The notes beneath the pieces are model-generated. The model did not search any database. It was not told the DNA's origin and saw nothing but the letters and a program-made list of their open reading frames with translations. This document shows positions 48,878 to 60,352 of a DNA stretch of 64,000 nt, piece after piece. The DNA lies in assembly GCF_000972845.2 (NCBI RefSeq), contig NC_040022.1, positions 6,292,979-6,356,978 of the forward strand. Direction: 5' to 3'. This DNA comes from Larimichthys crocea. Lineage: Eukaryota > Chordata > Actinopteri > Sciaenidae. Position numbers and translations under genes: made by a program. The number at the start of each line of letters is the position of its first letter. The first letter of the stretch is position 1.

Positions 48878-51800
48878 TGATTTCTTCCTTTGAGAAATCA
48901 TGCAGTATGACATCTGAAACAAGCTGATTAAAGACAAAAATGCTGGAGGCATGCTGCACTACAGCTCACTGTTTACTGGTCACACTTTGGGCCCCGCTAA
49001 TGAGAGTGATCGTGTCTTACATTCTGCTTTACGACCTCCTGGTATTTAAAGGTGGCCATCACCGCGTCACAAAACTTTCATGGTGCACCAACAGATACAC
49101 ACAGCTCATTTTCCTTTGCTAGGAGAAAACCAGGCCTGAGGACTGCCACTTCAAAGCCACACAGCTGACGCCGGGTCACAAGGATCAGCCTCACAGGACT
49201 GAGAGGAAGCTTTTCTTTTACTGAGCAACAGTCTGTCAGCCTGCTGAGTGTCTCATGTCAACAGGCCTCATCAGAAGACACACTGAGGCCTCGCACAGTG
49301 GAGGTGGAGAGCTGGGCAGTATGTTAATATCCAAATATTAGTCAAAATATACGTTTCTCAATCTGAATATTTACACTGAGTAATTATACATCATATTTTA
49401 TAAAGTAATCATACAGTATGTTTTTTATGTTAAATCTTAATCTGTAAGCTGTGTGTCTTTTTTAGAGTGGAAAGTTATTATTATATTATTATCTAATTAT
49501 TGTATATTTTATAAGTCTGCAATTTCTTCATTATGTTCTATTTGGTAATATTTATAAAGGAAATAGACATAAGGTTCTGTTACTTCAGTCACTTTGATGA
49601 GCGTTTACAGCGCAGAAGGATTTCACTGAAACAACTACTCCTTTCAGCGGAACAAATTATCAGGATGTCTTAGAAAATGATTAAATTAGTAAACACTTGT
49701 GTAACTCCTTCATTATCATCCAGTGTGCAGGGTGCAGTGTGTAGGGTTTAGTGACATCTAGCAGGGTAATTACTGATGGCCCACTTTCTTTTAGCGTGAA
49801 AAGAAAACTATGGTGGCTGCAAAACCTATTGTACAAACATGGGACATGGTGGAAACCAAAGTAGTAAACCATAAAAGTCAACACACCTGCCCTTTAAAAG
49901 ATTACATGTCTGCCAAAAAATCTGTAATAAGTAACTGATCTATAAAAACTAGAACAATTGTGTTTAGTTTTAACAGATGAGTAATAAAGGTGGTAACATT
50001 AATATCTTTGACTAGACTGTCACACTAACTTGGCTGACACGGAGGCTCTATCTGTTGCTGACGAGTCAGACTTGATGCCTGACACATGTGTTGTGCAGAC
50101 CAACACACACACAAAATCTCACGCCATGGTTACTATTACACAAGGACACACTGAGTAGCACAGTAGCCAAGAAGCTGATCAGATATCTAATCTGTATTTA
50201 TTTCAGCTGATTATGTCATACTTTCTTCATCAGACGGTCTTTAATTCAAGCGGCGTCATCGACAGGAGGAGGCAGGCAGAAATGCGTTCTCTGCATCAGA
50301 GCAAACAGAGCTCTTATACTGTAACTCCGAGGTAACAGATGGCTCCCTGGAGCCGAGCTCACTCGCAGGGCCTCTGCACATATCATATCCAATTAAAGCT
50401 CCGCCAGCACATGCTTTCCAATTACAGAGTGAGATTTACTGCTCTGGAGCAGGTCTAATCCAACAGGATAGAGCAGGGACGCAGTGAAACAGAGAGAAGA
50501 GAAACAGCAGAGGAAACAGCAACAAGTGTGCTGTTTGAAAGTGCGTCAAATGAGGAAGACCAGATCGATTATCGAGAGACAAGGAGGAACACACAAATTA
50601 CGCTGATTAATCTCGAGAACCTCAAAAACCCAGAATAATCACTAAAAACAAGTGTGCATGAGCCTAGAGCTGCAAGGAATGGTCGATTAATTGATTTGTC
50701 CAAATATTCTCTGATTGCAGCCTTTCAGATGTAAGAATTCAGAGCAGTAAATTGAATATTTTAAGGTTTCAGACTGTTAGTCACACAAAACAAGCAAATG
50801 TAACACATCACGGCAGCCTCTTTTAACATTTCATAGATTAAGCAATTCATCTAATATAATAGTAATGAAGATAATGGTTAGTTGCAGCCCTATATGAGTC
50901 GCTTTACATTCTTACAACTGTCTGTTAACTACCTTGCATGCTCTGGTAATGATCTAATGATGACTAGCCAGCCAAGCATGACACATGTTGAGGAGATGTG
51001 GTAAACTGCATGTGGTCGGAGAGCGGTAGCAGAGAGAGCAGAGGCAGGCATTTAACGTGCTACACTCCTCTCCCTGGAAGATTTCTTACAGAGGGCACAA
51101 GAAAATGTGGCGCCAGACTGAGAGGAGGAGGATCACGACCCTCGGGAGGTCTTTTCATCTGAACCTCTTTACTGCTACTTCAGACACACTCAGTCATGCC
51201 CCCAAACTGGAGCGTCCACCGCCTCCCAGTCTTCCTCAAGCTCCCTCCAACTCTGTTTCTATACAAGTAAACACATGACAGGAAGCGAAATACGCAAAGC
51301 AGCCTGCAGGCATGCAATGAGGCTCCGGCACATGACAGTGACTGACTTTCAGTCTTTATATGGGAACCTAGAATCACAGGGATGCACTTCAGAACTGTCC
51401 AAAATAATACTAATTTTAAAAAAGGGTGACCAATGGATTTAACTGTAGCAAAGCTTAGCCGGTCTGTACAGTGTACTCATCAAAATTCCTCAGGGCAGCT
51501 TCACCACAATGTCGAGGGGGTCTGCTTATGAACACACAGACTAAACTTTGTGTGTGGAGTGTGCTGTGCTTCAGGGGGCTGGCAGTTGTTTGACCCAAGC
51601 CTCCTCGCTGGCGTCTGTCCACCCCCAGAGAGAGCTTTGAGTCACACCGAAGGAGCAGTGAGTCAGTTTGGGGGAAAACCCCATGAAAATGTTGAAATAG
51701 AAAAAGAAACTTGAAAAAATAGGATATTTTAATTAAGACAAAACAATAGCTGCTTGTAGTATTCCCTAACATGTGTGCATCTTGATGTATTTTTTATGAT

Positions 51801-52724
51801 TCACTCCTCATCTTGAATTCTGTTTGGTTGTTGTTAGCGGGTGTACCTTCTGAAAAACAAAGTGTTATTTGTTCATAGGCTTTCCGGATCTTATTTTAAT
51901 ATCAGACAGGTTCTGTAAACAAAGATAATCAATAATAAGTCCTTGACTTTATTGTTCTGTTCCCGACAATGTCTAATATGTATGCCAATAAACCAAAGCC
52001 AAAACAAATTGAAAATACTGTGTATCTGTGTATATAACCAAAATATATTGGTTTTTAAATATAATACATTGAATCCAACTTAATATGTGATGTTAAAAAA
52101 ATAAATTATGTCTATATTAATTTCTATATTATGGATAGGTATTTGCAAGGAGCACTAAAGAAGGGTGTGATTCAGGATGTACCCTAAACTTTAGCAAATA
52201 ATAGGATGAAACATGTATTTTGTACATGTACAAAACAAAGGTCATATATATGGATGAGATAGAAGTGCCAGATCTGACATAAAATACACATAATGATCTT
52301 TCATTGCTAATCAAATAAAATATATATTAGTTACAATAAGCTTTATCTCAATCAACTACAAGAGAAATGCTACTTATACCCTAAACAATCAGTACTAATA
52401 TTCATTTAATATCTTAATAATACCGCTATACTCACAGGGGCATGTTTCTCCCTTTAACAAACACTTTTACTTGTGACACTTTGCTACATTTTACAGATAT
52501 TACTTGTGTGCTTTTACTTAGTAACATTTTAATTGCAGGTCACAACATATTTAAGGTTATAAATAAGGATTCAATCTCAGCAGGCCGCAGTTAAACTATT
52601 AAAAAAAGTCACAATCCAAATCAAACCTCAGCAGAAATACACTTTACAAACAGTTTGATGAACTTCACTCACCTTTGACGGCAACTGCCAGCAGAAACAC
52701 GACAGGCAGATATCTGAGAAACAT
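34764..52724 (-). CDS. muc13: Mucin-13-like transmembrane mucin (complete, 14 coding exons)
   Basis: Epithelial cell-surface mucin. Exons, 5-prime to 3-prime: 52724-52673, 43643-38622, 38478-38347, 38254-38156, 38057-37948, 37857-37799, 37705-37572, 37481-37347, 36641-36599, 36406-36369, 36265-36178, 36004-35812, 35291-35259, 34892-34764. Every junction is GT/AG and phases agree; total 6,267 nt, 2,088 residues. Order: signal peptide (1-17), Thr/Pro/Asn mucin region (to about 1735), EGF (1735-1768), SEA (1768-1869), six-Cys EGF (1870-1914), shorter EGF-type module (1915-1941), membrane helix (1942-1968), cytoplasmic tail of about 118 residues. This EGF-SEA-EGF-EGF-TM order is that of MUC13. 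HEG1, a related neighbour of MUC13 in mammals, is the main alternative, but the tail does not end in the HEG1-type terminal Tyr-Phe. Repeat copy number may be affected by assembly. Confidence 0.82.
36178..36265 (-). CDS. muc13: muc13 exon 11: transmembrane helix
   Basis: The exon encodes ALLAVVVISCVLGGILLILV followed by LSLLIFCC, a single long hydrophobic helix with a Cys pair at its inner end that could be palmitoylated. It is flanked outside by Cys-rich EGF sequence and inside by a hydrophilic tail, giving a type I topology. Confidence 0.88.
36369..37481 (-). CDS. muc13: muc13 exons 8-10: EGF-type modules after SEA
   Basis: Exon 37481-37347 is a six-Cys EGF domain (VCTTRPLACDDSTTICTATD, FCTCKEGYISIVYSNSSC). 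Exons 36641-36599 and 36406-36369 encode a shorter four-Cys module ending in CAFGYSGFNC, which carries the CxxGxxGxxC-like end of EGF domains. MUC13 likewise has two EGF domains between SEA and membrane. Confidence 0.83.
37572..38057 (-). CDS. muc13: muc13 exons 5-7: SEA domain
   Basis: Three exons (38057-37948, 37857-37799, 37705-37572) encode about 100 residues matching SEA: VFPGQLHINSLQFQNGMSNR, FQQTAADISAALENIL, YIRSEVLQLERGSVLATVNN and a closing helix SVDQSIKDAITN. The GSV tripeptide in ERGSVLA sits where SEA domains of MUC1-type mucins self-cleave (G|SVVV), so cleavage into two noncovalently joined subunits is likely, though V-L-A differs from the strongest consensus. Introns are phase 0 and phase 2 inside the domain, phase 1 at its edges. 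Confidence 0.85.
38156..38478 (-). CDS. muc13: muc13 exons 3-4: last Thr-rich segment and first EGF domain
   Basis: Exon 38478-38347 continues the Thr/Ser-rich stalk (TTATSTSGNTTASST). Exon 38254-38156 is a single EGF-like module with six cysteines in VCPTIPCPLESVCLNGTCQC and GSFLLNGRCEP. Both exons are phase 1-1 and multiples of three. MUC13 also has an EGF domain immediately before SEA. Confidence 0.85.
38622..43643 (-). CDS. muc13: muc13 exon 2: giant mucin-repeat exon (5,022 bp)
   Basis: A single exon encodes 1,674 residues almost wholly of Thr, Pro, Asn, Ser and Met. Three zones are visible: a diverged 5-prime zone (about 43430-42600) of 11-residue units such as SNNATTTPPTT; a core of about 108 nearly identical units (about 42570-39010), consensus TTSPPTTNNNM; and a non-repetitive Thr/Ser/Pro 3-prime zone. 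Each unit supplies several O-glycosylation acceptors and usually one N-glycosylation sequon (N-M-T, N-A-T or N-V-T). The core has no charged residue. One unit is 30 bp and the rest are 33 bp, so the frame is kept. Exon phase is 1 at both ends. The opposite strand is also open, which follows from the repeat itself. Confidence 0.9.
39010..42570 (-). repeat. 33-bp minisatellite array inside muc13 exon 2
   Basis: About 108 tandem 33-bp units. Most variation is synonymous (ACC/ACA for Thr, AAC/AAT for Asn); the common coding change is Ser/Thr in S-P-P against T-P-P. One variant unit marked by TTGTTGTTGG recurs at 40394, 40526, 40790, 40922, 41087, 41219 and 41351, spacings of 132, 264, 132, 165, 132 and 132 bp. 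That is a higher-order period of mostly four units (132 bp). Edge units are more diverged than central ones, as expected from unequal exchange. Confidence 0.92.
44494..44561 (-). pseudogene. Degenerate tRNA-Glu (TTC) copy
   Basis: The minus strand begins TCCCATAAGGTCTAGTGG, has the anticodon arm CCTGGTTTTCATCCAG (anticodon TTC) and ends CCCAGTATGGGAA. The acceptor stem TCCCATA/TATGGGA pairs perfectly. Compared with a normal 72-nt tRNA-Glu it is 68 nt: four bases are missing around the variable loop. There is a mismatch in the T stem, one in the anticodon stem, and the B box reads GGTTCGTCTCC instead of GGTTCGANNCC. No T-run terminator follows. It is probably a pseudogene or tRNA-derived insertion. 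Confidence 0.7.
46262..46312 (+). repeat. Short teleost interspersed repeat
   Basis: Contains ATTTAGCTGACGCTTTTATC followed by CAAAGCGATTTACA, a sequence found very widely in fish genomes with little change (usual form TTTAGCAGACGCTTTTATCC). I cannot name the family. Confidence 0.65.
48843..48875. repeat. GT microsatellite
   Basis: Uninterrupted (TG)n, about 16 units, in muc13 intron 1. Confidence 0.95.
49735..49885 (+). repeat. Fish interspersed repeat, shortened copy
   Basis: Begins with TGTAGGGTTTAGTGACATCT followed by AGCAGGG, later GGTGGCTGCAAAAC and an ATGGGACATGGTGG segment. I recognise this order from a common fish repeat about twice as long; the middle is deleted. Confidence 0.55.
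52673..52724 (-). CDS. muc13: muc13 exon 1: signal peptide
   Basis: ATG at 52724 opens MFLRYLPVVFLLAVAVK, a textbook signal peptide with one Arg and a hydrophobic core. The donor at 52672 is GTGAGT. The exon ends in phase 1 and joins the giant mucin exon 9 kb downstream with no frame conflict. No upstream in-frame ATG is close by. Confidence 0.88.
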
Positions 52725-52960
52725 GCTTCAAGTCGTTAAGAGGTCCCCTGTGCCGCCGGTGTAACGGAGAATATAACGGTGCCGTGCAGACGCTGCTGTC
52801 TCCGAGGTGTAGTCGCTGCTGGCTGCTACAGGTGGATCAGACTGAGAGCTGCAGCCTCTGACAGCATTAAAAGCTTTAGTCCCTCCCCCTAATTGGCCGC
52901 TCCTCCTGTCACTCATCATTACTGCCTCCACCCACCGCGAAGCAGTTCCCATAAACCTGT
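52725..52960 (-). promoter_or_regulatory. muc13: muc13 5-prime UTR and core promoter candidate
   Basis: Upstream of the ATG the minus strand shows a TTTTAA box near 52866, a GGGGGAGGGA (KLF/Sp type) element beside a CCAAT box near 52885-52900, and a TTTATGG (CDX-type) site near 52953. Spacing fits a start near 52840 and a leader of about 115 nt. These are motif matches only. Confidence 0.4.
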
Positions 52961-53934
52961 CATTAACAAGACAGAAGACCTACAGAACAATAAAAGTCTA
53001 TTTTTAGAATAAAGTCTTTCTCAAGGAACTTTCAGCTCTGTCATTAGTCTCACATAAGTGAAATTTGTCTCAGCAAAGGTAGTCCACACACTAGGTATAC
53101 ACAACATAGATTACAAATGGGCAGGTAGCAGCAAATATGTTATATAAATAACAAGAGAGAGCAAATATTATGAAAGGAATATTCCCTGATGCAGTCAGGC
53201 TGTGTTCACTGGCTGACCTTTGAGACCTTCAATCCCAGCCTTTCTCCTTAAAGAACTTCCTTTCTATCACTGAGTAAACTAACAACTCCTGATGAAGTGA
53301 CATTTCATGGAAATTTCATATTCTATTCAATGCATAATAAAAACAGAACCAGAGCAACTGATAAATTGCCGCATGTACCCATATAGTAAATGCAATGAAT
53401 GCAGGAAGTTTGTGTTAAATGATCAATTGGGGTGAATTTTGAGCAGATTATTACTCATCGAGATGAGTTTCTCTGTTATTTTTGAGAACTTTTTATACAG
53501 TTCTGTCTGTATTATGTATTTATTTTTATTTATTTTGAAATATTTAACAAACAACCACACTTAATATATGCCTTGGCGTGCCACGGATTGCGTTCCAGTG
53601 GAGTAGGCTTTCACATGGAGGATGTTACTGGTTCCACATTTCCATTTCCATGTTTGCATTATAATTTCTATTGTTGTAGCCGCAATTATTTGAAATTATA
53701 TACTATGCATCACAGCAAAACAAAGCCCCATTAAAATACTAAAAGACAGATAAGATTAACTATCATAATGTAATTCACTGTGGGGTTAGGGTACACGTGC
53801 TGGCAACAGGACTAATCTACAGCTATGTTAACACTAGTAACTGTGTACATGGGGCTTCTACATCATTTCACAGTAGTTTTGAGGTAAATGATAACATCAG
53901 TCCGTTAACATGTTTGCAATTACATAGAAACTAA

Positions 53935-54310
53935 AATGTACACCAAAATTCATGGCAATCCATCCGGTACATTCCTCACTCTTGTTGACACTGACAAAGT
54001 TCTTAGGAATTATCATCTGGGAGCCATGAATGTGTACACTTTTTTGTGCCAATCCATTAGTAAGTGTTCAGATACAGGATAAGAAAACTTTGACCTGCTG
54101 GTGGCACCAGATCAAAAGTTAAGGGATCACCAAAGTCATTGTACAGTTCATCCTCTGGGCACCATGAATAGCTGTTCCAGATGTCATGGTGATGTCACTA
54201 GAAGAAAATTCAGTATGATTCATCCTCTGTGAACCACCTGTCAGAAGTTTTATTGTCAGGAGAGATATTTCAGCCCCTAGCGTGACTAAAAGTATCATAA
54301 TGCGGTCACT
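53935..54310 (+). repeat. Eroded interspersed repeat
   Basis: Contains CAAAATTCATGGCAATCCAT, GGGATCACCAAAGTCATTGT and TTCATCCTCTGGGCACCATG, phrases of a widespread fish repeat. A related piece (GTTGTTGAGATATTTCAGTC) lies at about 57585-57690. Confidence 0.5.
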
Positions 54311-55424
54311 ATGAACTCAGTGAAACGGTGCTGAATGCCTGTAAAGTAAAAATCAATATTTTTCTAAAGTGTGTAGTGCCCACAAGGAAATTCCACTCAT
54401 ATCTGACATATTTTATCATGTTTATTCTGTCTAGTAATAAGTTTGACAATGGACTTCACACAATAATATACCTCAAATCCAAATAATGTGAACCTTTATC
54501 AAATAAAACCTATCAGGACTACTTCCATGCAAATATCCGATCCAGAAAAAAAAGGTATGCATCTGATGTTTTCTTAACTCTCAGTTCTACTCTGGATTCC
54601 CCAAATGTGACAATGCAATTACTCTAACATTCATCTACTTTGTTTTGATTATATATATATATGTGTACCTTTAATTACCTTGTCTTCTGCAGGATGAAAC
54701 GTTTTTGGTGGCTTCTGAGTTTACTTCAGCACATTTGTATAAAACTCTGGCCTTTTCACAACATCAAGCACTTAACCATGACCAGGTCACCTTGACTTTG
54801 AAATGAATCTGAGTTCTGTGGAGTTAAAGTCCAACTTGATGATGTGATAGATGTTTGATATGCAGGCAGTGGTGTATTAATTTGCTTTGTGGACAAAGAT
54901 TTGAAGATACAGTACATGGTGTAGGGTGACCCTATTTTTAATCTTATATCTGTCATCCACATCCCATGTAAGAGCTTTTTCTTTCTTTCTGATGGACTGA
55001 AAGATGAAAACCCAAGAGTTCAAACTGAAAACATAATAAACCCTCTAAAAGCTCGTCCATTTTCTTCATGTTGTTATTGTGGCCTTATTAATGGGTTTGA
55101 CCATTTCAGCCTGAATAGTACTTTGTTAGGAAACACAAAGGCAGCTCATTAAAAATCATTCTGTTGTATTTTTTTCAGTGGTTATGTAACCTCTTGGGAG
55201 GAACATTGCAATCTCTGGCAGACCCTTGTTATCTGTTCCACTTGAGTTGGGTTTGTCCAGATCGCAAACTTTGTATTCCTCTTAACCTCAGTGACATCAA
55301 TTCATACTGATGCCACAAGGAATTACGTCTTGATACTGTGTTTTTGATTTTATTTGCTTATTTTAAGACCTAACGGTTACACTGTGTCTCAAGTTCAGTT
55401 AGGTCATCTGTATTTAACTCTATT

Positions 55425-55540
55425 TATTTATTTCAAGTCCAAGTCAAGTCTCAAGTCATTTATTTTATGTCAAGCCAAAGTAATCAAACCAGTGACTTGA
55501 GTGTCCAAGTCACTATGACTCAAATCTACATCTCTAGGCG
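55425..55540 (+). repeat. CAAGTC-rich interspersed repeat
   Basis: Repeated words AAGTCCAAGTCAAGTCTCAA and GTGTCCAAGTCACTATGACT ending in CTACATCTCTAGG match a common degenerate teleost repeat class. Confidence 0.5.
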
Positions 55541-58500
55541 GGGTTTGTCCTCAGTACAAATCCTGAAAACTGTGAAACCAGAAAGAAAGTCTTCCAGATA
55601 GGTTTGTTGGTTAAAATATTTAGATTTGTATTAAGATTATTTTCTTTACTCTACTCTTAACCAACCATTTACCAGCCTGTCAAATCACATGTCCAAGTGT
55701 ACATACCCTCTGCTGACAATTTTGGCCATGGCCAACATTGGTCATCCTAGCAAAAATTGACAAAATGAAAAAAGATTTTGGTTCTTTCTACATCAAAAGT
55801 CAATTTATTAAATACAGTAAGGATAGAAATATATATATCTTTGAGTGATTAAAATCCTGGATCATTAAGTCCTACTTCAAGGAATGAACCAGTGAATATT
55901 ATTAAGTGAGGTGAAGAAGAATTAGTGCATTTGTTTCTAATAAAACTTCTACATGAGCCTGTAGCTGATCTAATGCGTTAGCAAAAAGTTAATAAGTAAA
56001 TATCTCTTCTCCTTCAGGTACATGTTACCAGAGTGGTTACACAAACACTTCAAGTCTGTTGCCAGCTTTCAGTGACTAAAATAGCTGCGGTCAAAGATCC
56101 TGGTTCATGGAATAATTTTATCATATCAGTGCTAATATCTGATTTTCACACGTCAGATGCCACTACTGTTTTAAATATAGAACTATGGATGTTATAATTC
56201 ACTGATAGACATTTCATTTATGATCTACCTTTGCACGTATGTTTTAAATGATGTCATCCATTCATGAATTTGCTTTAGCAAAACAGTCAGCTCAACAGAC
56301 AGTCACGTAAGGATCATTTCTTTGGAAATTGAGAGTATGAGTTTATCATTTATATTTTATCACACAACTGACTGTTCGATTGATGACAAAACTGGGCAAT
56401 GCAAAAAAGCAAATACACGATATGAACAACATCAATCGGTCAAACCAAGCCTAAACCTCTGTGGCATTATGAGTTTTACGTTGGTCAACATCAATAACAA
56501 TCCTGACGGATTATCAAGGAAGTATTTTGCTTTCTTTCTTTTGTAGCTGGGATATGAGTGATGATTGATTTTACTAAACTGATTAGTCAGTGTGTGACAC
56601 ACACTTCAAACACCCTGTACATAAGTTCAAAAATGCCAGTAATGTCAGGAAGTGTTTGGATTATTGGAATGAAGAACTTCCTCAATATTACAACATTGTC
56701 ACTTGTTACTTGAATCTGAGAAGTGCAGCGCAGGTGTAGCTACAGCTTATCTACAGCAATTTCAAACCATCAAGTATTTTAAAAGTTATTATGACAGAAC
56801 TAACCAATTATCCATAAAGTATTTTTATTCTTGAAACCTTGACAGCATGTGTTATTGTTTAACTAAGGAGTGGACTTTATCTGAGCATAATCTCATTAAT
56901 GTTTAATTTCTCAGTGTAACATTTTGACTATTCAAGATATTCATATGAAGCAGGCAAATTCTTTTAAATAGGCCATAGCTACCATGTCGCCATAGCAGAG
57001 TTTTCATAGCTCTGCTCTGGGATGCTCCTCCATCGAGACATAAAAAATGTCCAGTATGTGTATAAACACATACACCTTTCTGACCTCACTCTTATCGCAT
57101 GCAAATAGTCGAGGGCATTGCAACATTGTTCAATACCTTGTGTTGATTTTTAGCCTGGCAACCACTAGAATTAATCCCAGAGGCCTTTTCAATGTTGACA
57201 CAAGTGTGTCTTATTTCAGGTCTGGATTCTGGGAGGGAAAAGGTTTGCCTTTCTTAGTATTGTACAAGGTCATGTTTTAAATTACCTTTTATTTTCTGCT
57301 GTTGATGGATTACTTCATCCTTAGCTGTTCCTTAAAGTAAATATGTTTTAGGAGATGACGTTTCTTTGGACCAAAGAGTAAGAAAAACATTGTAACATTG
57401 GTTGAAGGCGGCCAAATGATCTACGTACGTGGACCACGTCACATTCATAAAATGTGAATGTGAAAGTCAATTTTTAACCGTTTCTGTTAAAGATGGTCTT
57501 ATCCTATTAAATGAATGATATACCAAAGCACATGGATGCTTCTAGAAAAATGCTAACATACTGATGTCGAGCAGGTGCGTGTTCGCCATTTTAGTTTAAC
57601 ATGTTAGCTTGCTGACATTACAGTTGAACCATTACAATAGTTGTTGAGATATTTCAGTCCATGGCCAAAGAATTGGACTTCCACCCATAGAGCCAGAAAT
57701 AATATGGCTAAAAAAACCCCCGACTTATTTGCTTTCTTTATTTGATTGGCGTTACCAATGACTCATGTTACAGCATCATTAAAGTCACTCCTCTTTTTTA
57801 TTGCCGTTCTTGTCCATTCACTATCTCTCTATGTACACAAGCCTGTAGTCTCTTCCCAGCTTTGAAGATAAGACCATCATGCACGTCACTCTCACATCCA
57901 CTCTGTCAACAGACCTGTGACCTGAGAAAAAATAAAGCGTCAAACAGAGTTTAGACCCTGAGGACCAGAAGGCTCACTAACTAACTCTTTCACATGCCTC
58001 CCACCGGGTTAACCCAGTGTCTGTGTTAATCCAAAAAGATCCTCTTTGACATTCAGCTCAGGGAATGTGGAGTACTGTTTTACTGCCTCCATCTGAGCAA
58101 CACAACTCTTTGGTTACTTCATATAATCAAGCCACATTCCTCCTGATCACACCCTTACCCGATTTCTCATTTTCTATTCATCAACGAGCACAATGAGCTT
58201 ATCGATACTGAGTCATGATGATGCACAGTTTGGCAGCTGAATTACGCAGGTTTGGGCGTGTAGCAGAGTAAATAAAGATTTTCAAGAGTTTGCAGGCAAA
58301 ACATGCGTAAAATGTAGGTTTTGTTCTGCCGTGACGGAAAAAGAGAACACTTCTCTTTTTAATATACAGAAGTAATTTTATTCCTCACATAGATACTGAC
58401 GTGTGTGACAGAGATACAGGTTACAAGAGCCCATGAGGGCTGGGTTCTTGTAATATTCTTGTAATATTTAACCACTTGCGTATTTATATTTCTTTGACAT

Positions 58501-58970
58501 TGACAAGTTTAATGTGTCTTGCATTACTCTCATTTTGAGTGTTTAGCACGTAGGATTGGTTAACTCAGGAGCAGAAAATAAATCTCTAAATATCACTCTG
58601 AGTACATATTTATATTATTTTCTTCCAGCTATGTGTTTGTTGCGTTTAATGTTGAGTATATTGCCCTCACATTACCTTTATTCTTAGAGCATGCGTGATG
58701 TGTCAGCTTATTTATGTACAGTATACAGTTGTTCTCACATTTATCTGAGGAAGCTTATTTGTTGATGGTCGGTGGAAAGCAGAACTGGAAACACAATAGT
58801 TGTGAGTGGGTATATTTCTTTCTGTAAATTCACTTGGCACCGAACAATCAGGAAATTTAATGTCATATTTTACGGAAGATGCTGAAAATTCTTAGGTTCT
58901 TAGACATTATGTAAAATGTAATTATGTGAAAATAGAAAAGCTGACATGTGAAGGTTTGATTAATGACATA

Positions 58971-60352
58971 CACTCCTAATCAAAATCTTAAGAATGACTA
59001 CGTTAGAAGGAGAAGAATGACTAATAATCGCATTTCGGGCTGGTGGAACTTAAACCAGGTTTTAAGTAGAGCTTCAAAATGCAAAAAGAAGAAACAGGAG
59101 AAAATGACAACAAAATAGAATCAGCAGTTTATTGAAAACTGCATTTAAACTAAAACAGGCTTTTTATTAGCTGATCAAAAGTTTAAGACCACAGCCCAAA
59201 ATAACCCCCAAATAGATCTAAAAGTGTTAAAAATGGACTCTGTAGTACTCAGTAGCCCCACCGTCCTTGTTTAACATTTTTTCCATCTTTTCCATGGTTG
59301 GTGAGAACATTGGTGGTGAAGATGGCTTCAAGAAGGGCATCCATGCTCTGGAAGACGTCTATTTTTGTAAACTTCCCTTGCCATCCATCCCAAAACATTC
59401 TCAGTGGGATTTAGATCAGGGGGACACACAGGATGGTCCAAAAAAGCCCAACCCTAACCATGGAAGAAGTCCTTTGTCGGGCGTGCATTGTGAACTGAAG
59501 CGTTGTCCTGTTGAAAGACCCAGTCATCACTGCACACACAAGGGTTCTCAGTCAAGAGAGATCCCTGCTGCAACATCTCCACAGAGCCAGCAGCATTTTG
59601 ACCCCTTGCAACTGAAGCCCCATTTTCACATTGAAGGAAAAAGCACCCCAGATCATCATAGAGCCTAGAGACCATCCAGATTAATTTTTTCTTGTCAGAG
59701 AATAAAACTTTCTTCCACCTTCTATTGTCCCATTTTTGGTGCTCCCTTGCAAAATGCAAATGAGCTTGTGGCGTGGAAGGAGTCGTGGCCTACAGTATAA
59801 AGACATTTTTTGTTCTTTAAGCCCTTCTGTTGCAGATGCCGTCTTATGGTGATTGGGTACAGTCAAAAAATACAGTACAGTAAAGGTCTTAGTTTGGGTC
59901 AAGAATCAGCCTGTGTCTTCATGGACAGCCCGTCAAAGCTCAGTGCAGGTGAAATTCTTTTGGGTCTATCACTTGACTTTTTTTGTCCCATAACCCTCAG
60001 GATCTTTTAAGAAATCTAAAATGACTGCCTTACTCTGTCCAAGCCTGACAGGGATGGCGCGTTGCGAGAGGCCTTCCTTGTGCAGCTCAACAATCCTGTC
60101 ACATTCACAGACAGAAAACCTTTTTGCCTTTGTCATCAGGGGGTCATGACAGCGCGAGTGCCTTATAAAAAATGACATGAAAGCCAAATTTTGGCACAGA
60201 TTTTGGCTTTTTGAGGCTGTGGTCTTTTGATCAGCTTATAAACTTACAACTTACAACCTGGTTCCACCAGCATGAAATGCGAATATTAGTCATTTTTCTC
60301 CCGGTCTTAAGATTATTTGTAACTAAAAATAAGTTTGTGGCCATTGAGAGTG
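58971..60352 (-). mobile_element. Decayed Tc1-like DNA transposon
   Basis: Left end CACTCCTAATCAAAATCTTA follows a TA dinucleotide; the right end, reverse-complemented, starts CACTCTCAATGG. Both ends share AATCTTAAGA, AATGACTAAT, TCGCATTTC and GCTGGTGGAAC in order, so terminal inverted repeats of about 100 bp are present. An inner pair with CTGATCAAAAG...GACCACAGCC is also inverted. Length about 1.38 kb fits Tc1 elements. The right TA is mutated to GA, and the transposase is broken. Confidence 0.85.
59227..60136 (-). pseudogene. Tc1-like transposase remnant
   Basis: Fragments in changing frames: an N-terminal DNA-binding helix-turn-helix (MTKAKRFSVCECDRIVELHK, GLSQRAIPVRLGQS), a central WDNRRWKKVLFSDKKKL, the catalytic-type block VFQQDNASVHNARP and, in another frame, DLNPTENVLGW carrying the third acidic residue. 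The first catalytic Asp is retained in LFSDKKK. The C-terminal frame ends near 59227. Frame changes between blocks rule out a working enzyme. Confidence 0.8.

Larger units (their letters stand above)
43644..52672 (-). other. muc13: muc13 intron 1 (9 kb)
   Basis: No additional coding exon was recognised. It contains a degenerate tRNA-Glu copy (44494-44561), a fish repeat near 46.26 kb, another near 49.74 kb and a (GT)n microsatellite at 48843-48875. The rest is unassigned. Confidence 0.7.
52961..58970. other. Intergenic DNA upstream of muc13
   Basis: About 6 kb of AT-rich sequence with only short open frames. Apart from the eroded repeats listed separately and a short (TA)n at 54650-54662, I see no gene or RNA. 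Confidence 0.6.

Noticed and set aside
34764..52724. Gene considered as heg1 instead of muc13
   Set aside because: Domain order EGF-SEA-EGF-EGF-TM and a tail not ending in Tyr-Phe fit MUC13 better; not fully excluded.
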